A stretch of 6,783 nucleotides of DNA from Planctomycetota bacterium (lineage in GTDB: Bacteria > Planctomycetota > Phycisphaerae > Sedimentisphaerales > Anaerohalosphaeraceae). Shown here piece by piece: positions 6,153 to 6,783 of the stretch. Every line of letters begins with the position of its first letter. Position 1 is the first letter of the stretch. The stretch is taken from assembly GCA_012519365.1 (NCBI GenBank), contig JAAYQH010000124.1, positions 1 to 6,783 of the forward strand, in the 5' to 3' direction. The notes under the pieces were generated by a model. That model was not told where the DNA came from and did no database searches. It was given only the letters and a program-made list of their open reading frames with translations. The position numbers and the translations under genes were made by a program.

Positions 6153-6783
6153 AGTGACGTTCCGACTTGGCCTGTGATTCAGGCCGGTTGATTTGTTTGC
6201 CGACACGGACGAATGCTTTTCTCCATGCGGCTACTTCAGTCTTGCCCAAGACGCGCATCACGGCGCGTTTGAGCCAGGGCACGCCGGCGCAGCGTTGATT
6301 GTCCCAAAACAGCAGGGGCACTTTCTTGAAGTTGATTTCGTAACAGGTTCGATATAACTGCAGATGTTCCGGCCGCATCACGTCGAGTGAAAACCGCCGG
6401 CCTTCGGCGATATCCTCTCGCGTATAAGGTTCGTAGAAGACCGGAAAGACCACAGCGTCCTGCGTTTCGAGAAATCGAACCAGCTTCAGGGTACGCTGGA
6501 TGTCGTCAGGGGTTTCACCCGGCAGACCCAGCACCAGACTTACCACGGCAAAAAAGCCATTGCGGCTCATCCGTTCGGCGGTGGTATAGAGCAGCTCTTC
6601 CCAGTCGTCCGGGCGATAGGGGGCGATTTTACCGGGGCAGTTGGCCGCGACCAGGTGACCGTTGGCATTTTCGGCGCCCATATTGACCCAAAGATATTTG
6701 CTCTTTTTTTGCCACGTCAGCAGTCGGCGTATTTCCTGAAGTTGATCATCTGTCAGCTGGGCCACACTGGTGATATTGGCGTG
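6145..6783 (-). CDS. Radical SAM protein, C-terminal part, 5' end outside window
   Basis: The reading frame is open from the right edge (codons for HANITS and onward) to the stop at 6145, giving 212 visible residues. The visible part contains VNMGAENANG (33-42), which resembles the G-E-(S/N) strand of radical SAM barrels, and LGLPGETPDD (85-94), the characteristic GLPGET loop of B12-binding and related radical SAM enzymes, followed by a helical C-terminal region ending in basic residues. The CxxxCxxC cluster motif and any cobalamin-binding domain would lie upstream, outside the window, so B12 dependence is not shown. A GTG at 6765 is an internal codon and not a supported start. The stop overlaps the DUF116-synthase start by 8 nt, so it is cotranscribed with the terpenoid genes; a methyltransferase or other modification of the isoprenoid is a reasonable guess only. 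Confidence 0.8.
   Translation of the reverse strand, partial: HANITSVAQLTDDQLQEIRRLLTWQKKSKYLWVNMGAENANGHLVAANCPGKIAPYRPDDWEELLYTTAERMSRNGFFAVVSLVLGLPGETPDDIQRTLKLVRFLETQDAVVFPVFYEPYTREDIAEGRRFSLDVMRPEHLQLYRTCYEINFKKVPLLFWDNQRCAGVPWLKRAVMRVLGKTEVAAWRKAFVRVGKQINRPESQAKSERHYV

Noticed and set aside
6153..6206. Earlier in-frame ATG at 6206 for the DUF116-synthase protein
   Set aside because: It would add 18 residues with no domain match and a 62-nt overlap, whereas ATG 6152 gives a typical 8-nt coupled overlap. It cannot be fully excluded.

Overview
The window is ordinary chromosomal DNA from an anaerobic bacterium, of moderately high G+C content by eye. The gene content (a Desulfovibrio-type bacterioferritin, a KamA-family radical SAM protein and a squalene-cyclase-like operon) would fit a Planctomycetota or Phycisphaerae-like sediment anaerobe. 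That placement is recall-based inference and is not shown by any marker gene here. There are no rRNA or tRNA genes, CRISPR arrays or insertion sequences.

Left part, + strand. A consensus-like -10 box (70-75) precedes a bacterioferritin gene (132-671). It starts at an internal ATG behind a clear Shine-Dalgarno sequence and ends in a strong intrinsic terminator (699-739). A second promoter (785-813), embedded in a perfect 8-bp inverted repeat, drives a monocistronic KamA-family radical SAM/PLP aminomutase-like gene (873-2003). In this protein Arg replaces the lysine-anchoring aspartate of lysine 2,3-aminomutase.

Right part, - strand, about 4.8 kb. Four genes run right to left and every junction overlaps (8, 26 and 4 nt), which suggests one translationally coupled operon. 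In order of transcription they are: (1) the C-terminal part of a radical SAM protein that enters from beyond the right edge (6145-6783); (2) a fusion of a Cys-rich DUF116 domain with a complete trans-polyprenyl diphosphate synthase (4611-6152); (3) a 290-aa alpha/alpha-barrel protein like protein-prenyltransferase beta subunits but without two of their three zinc ligands (3764-4636); and (4) a short 581-aa squalene-cyclase-like class II terpene cyclase with an intact DxDD acid motif (2022-3767). It converges tail to tail on the KamA-family gene with an 18-nt gap.

Read together, the operon suggests a dedicated isoprenoid route: the synthase makes a polyprenyl diphosphate, the class II cyclase protonates and cyclises it or a derivative, and the radical SAM protein and DUF116 domain add a modification or redox step. 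The product is unknown. The DUF116-synthase fusion and the pairing of two barrel proteins are the most unusual parts of the window.
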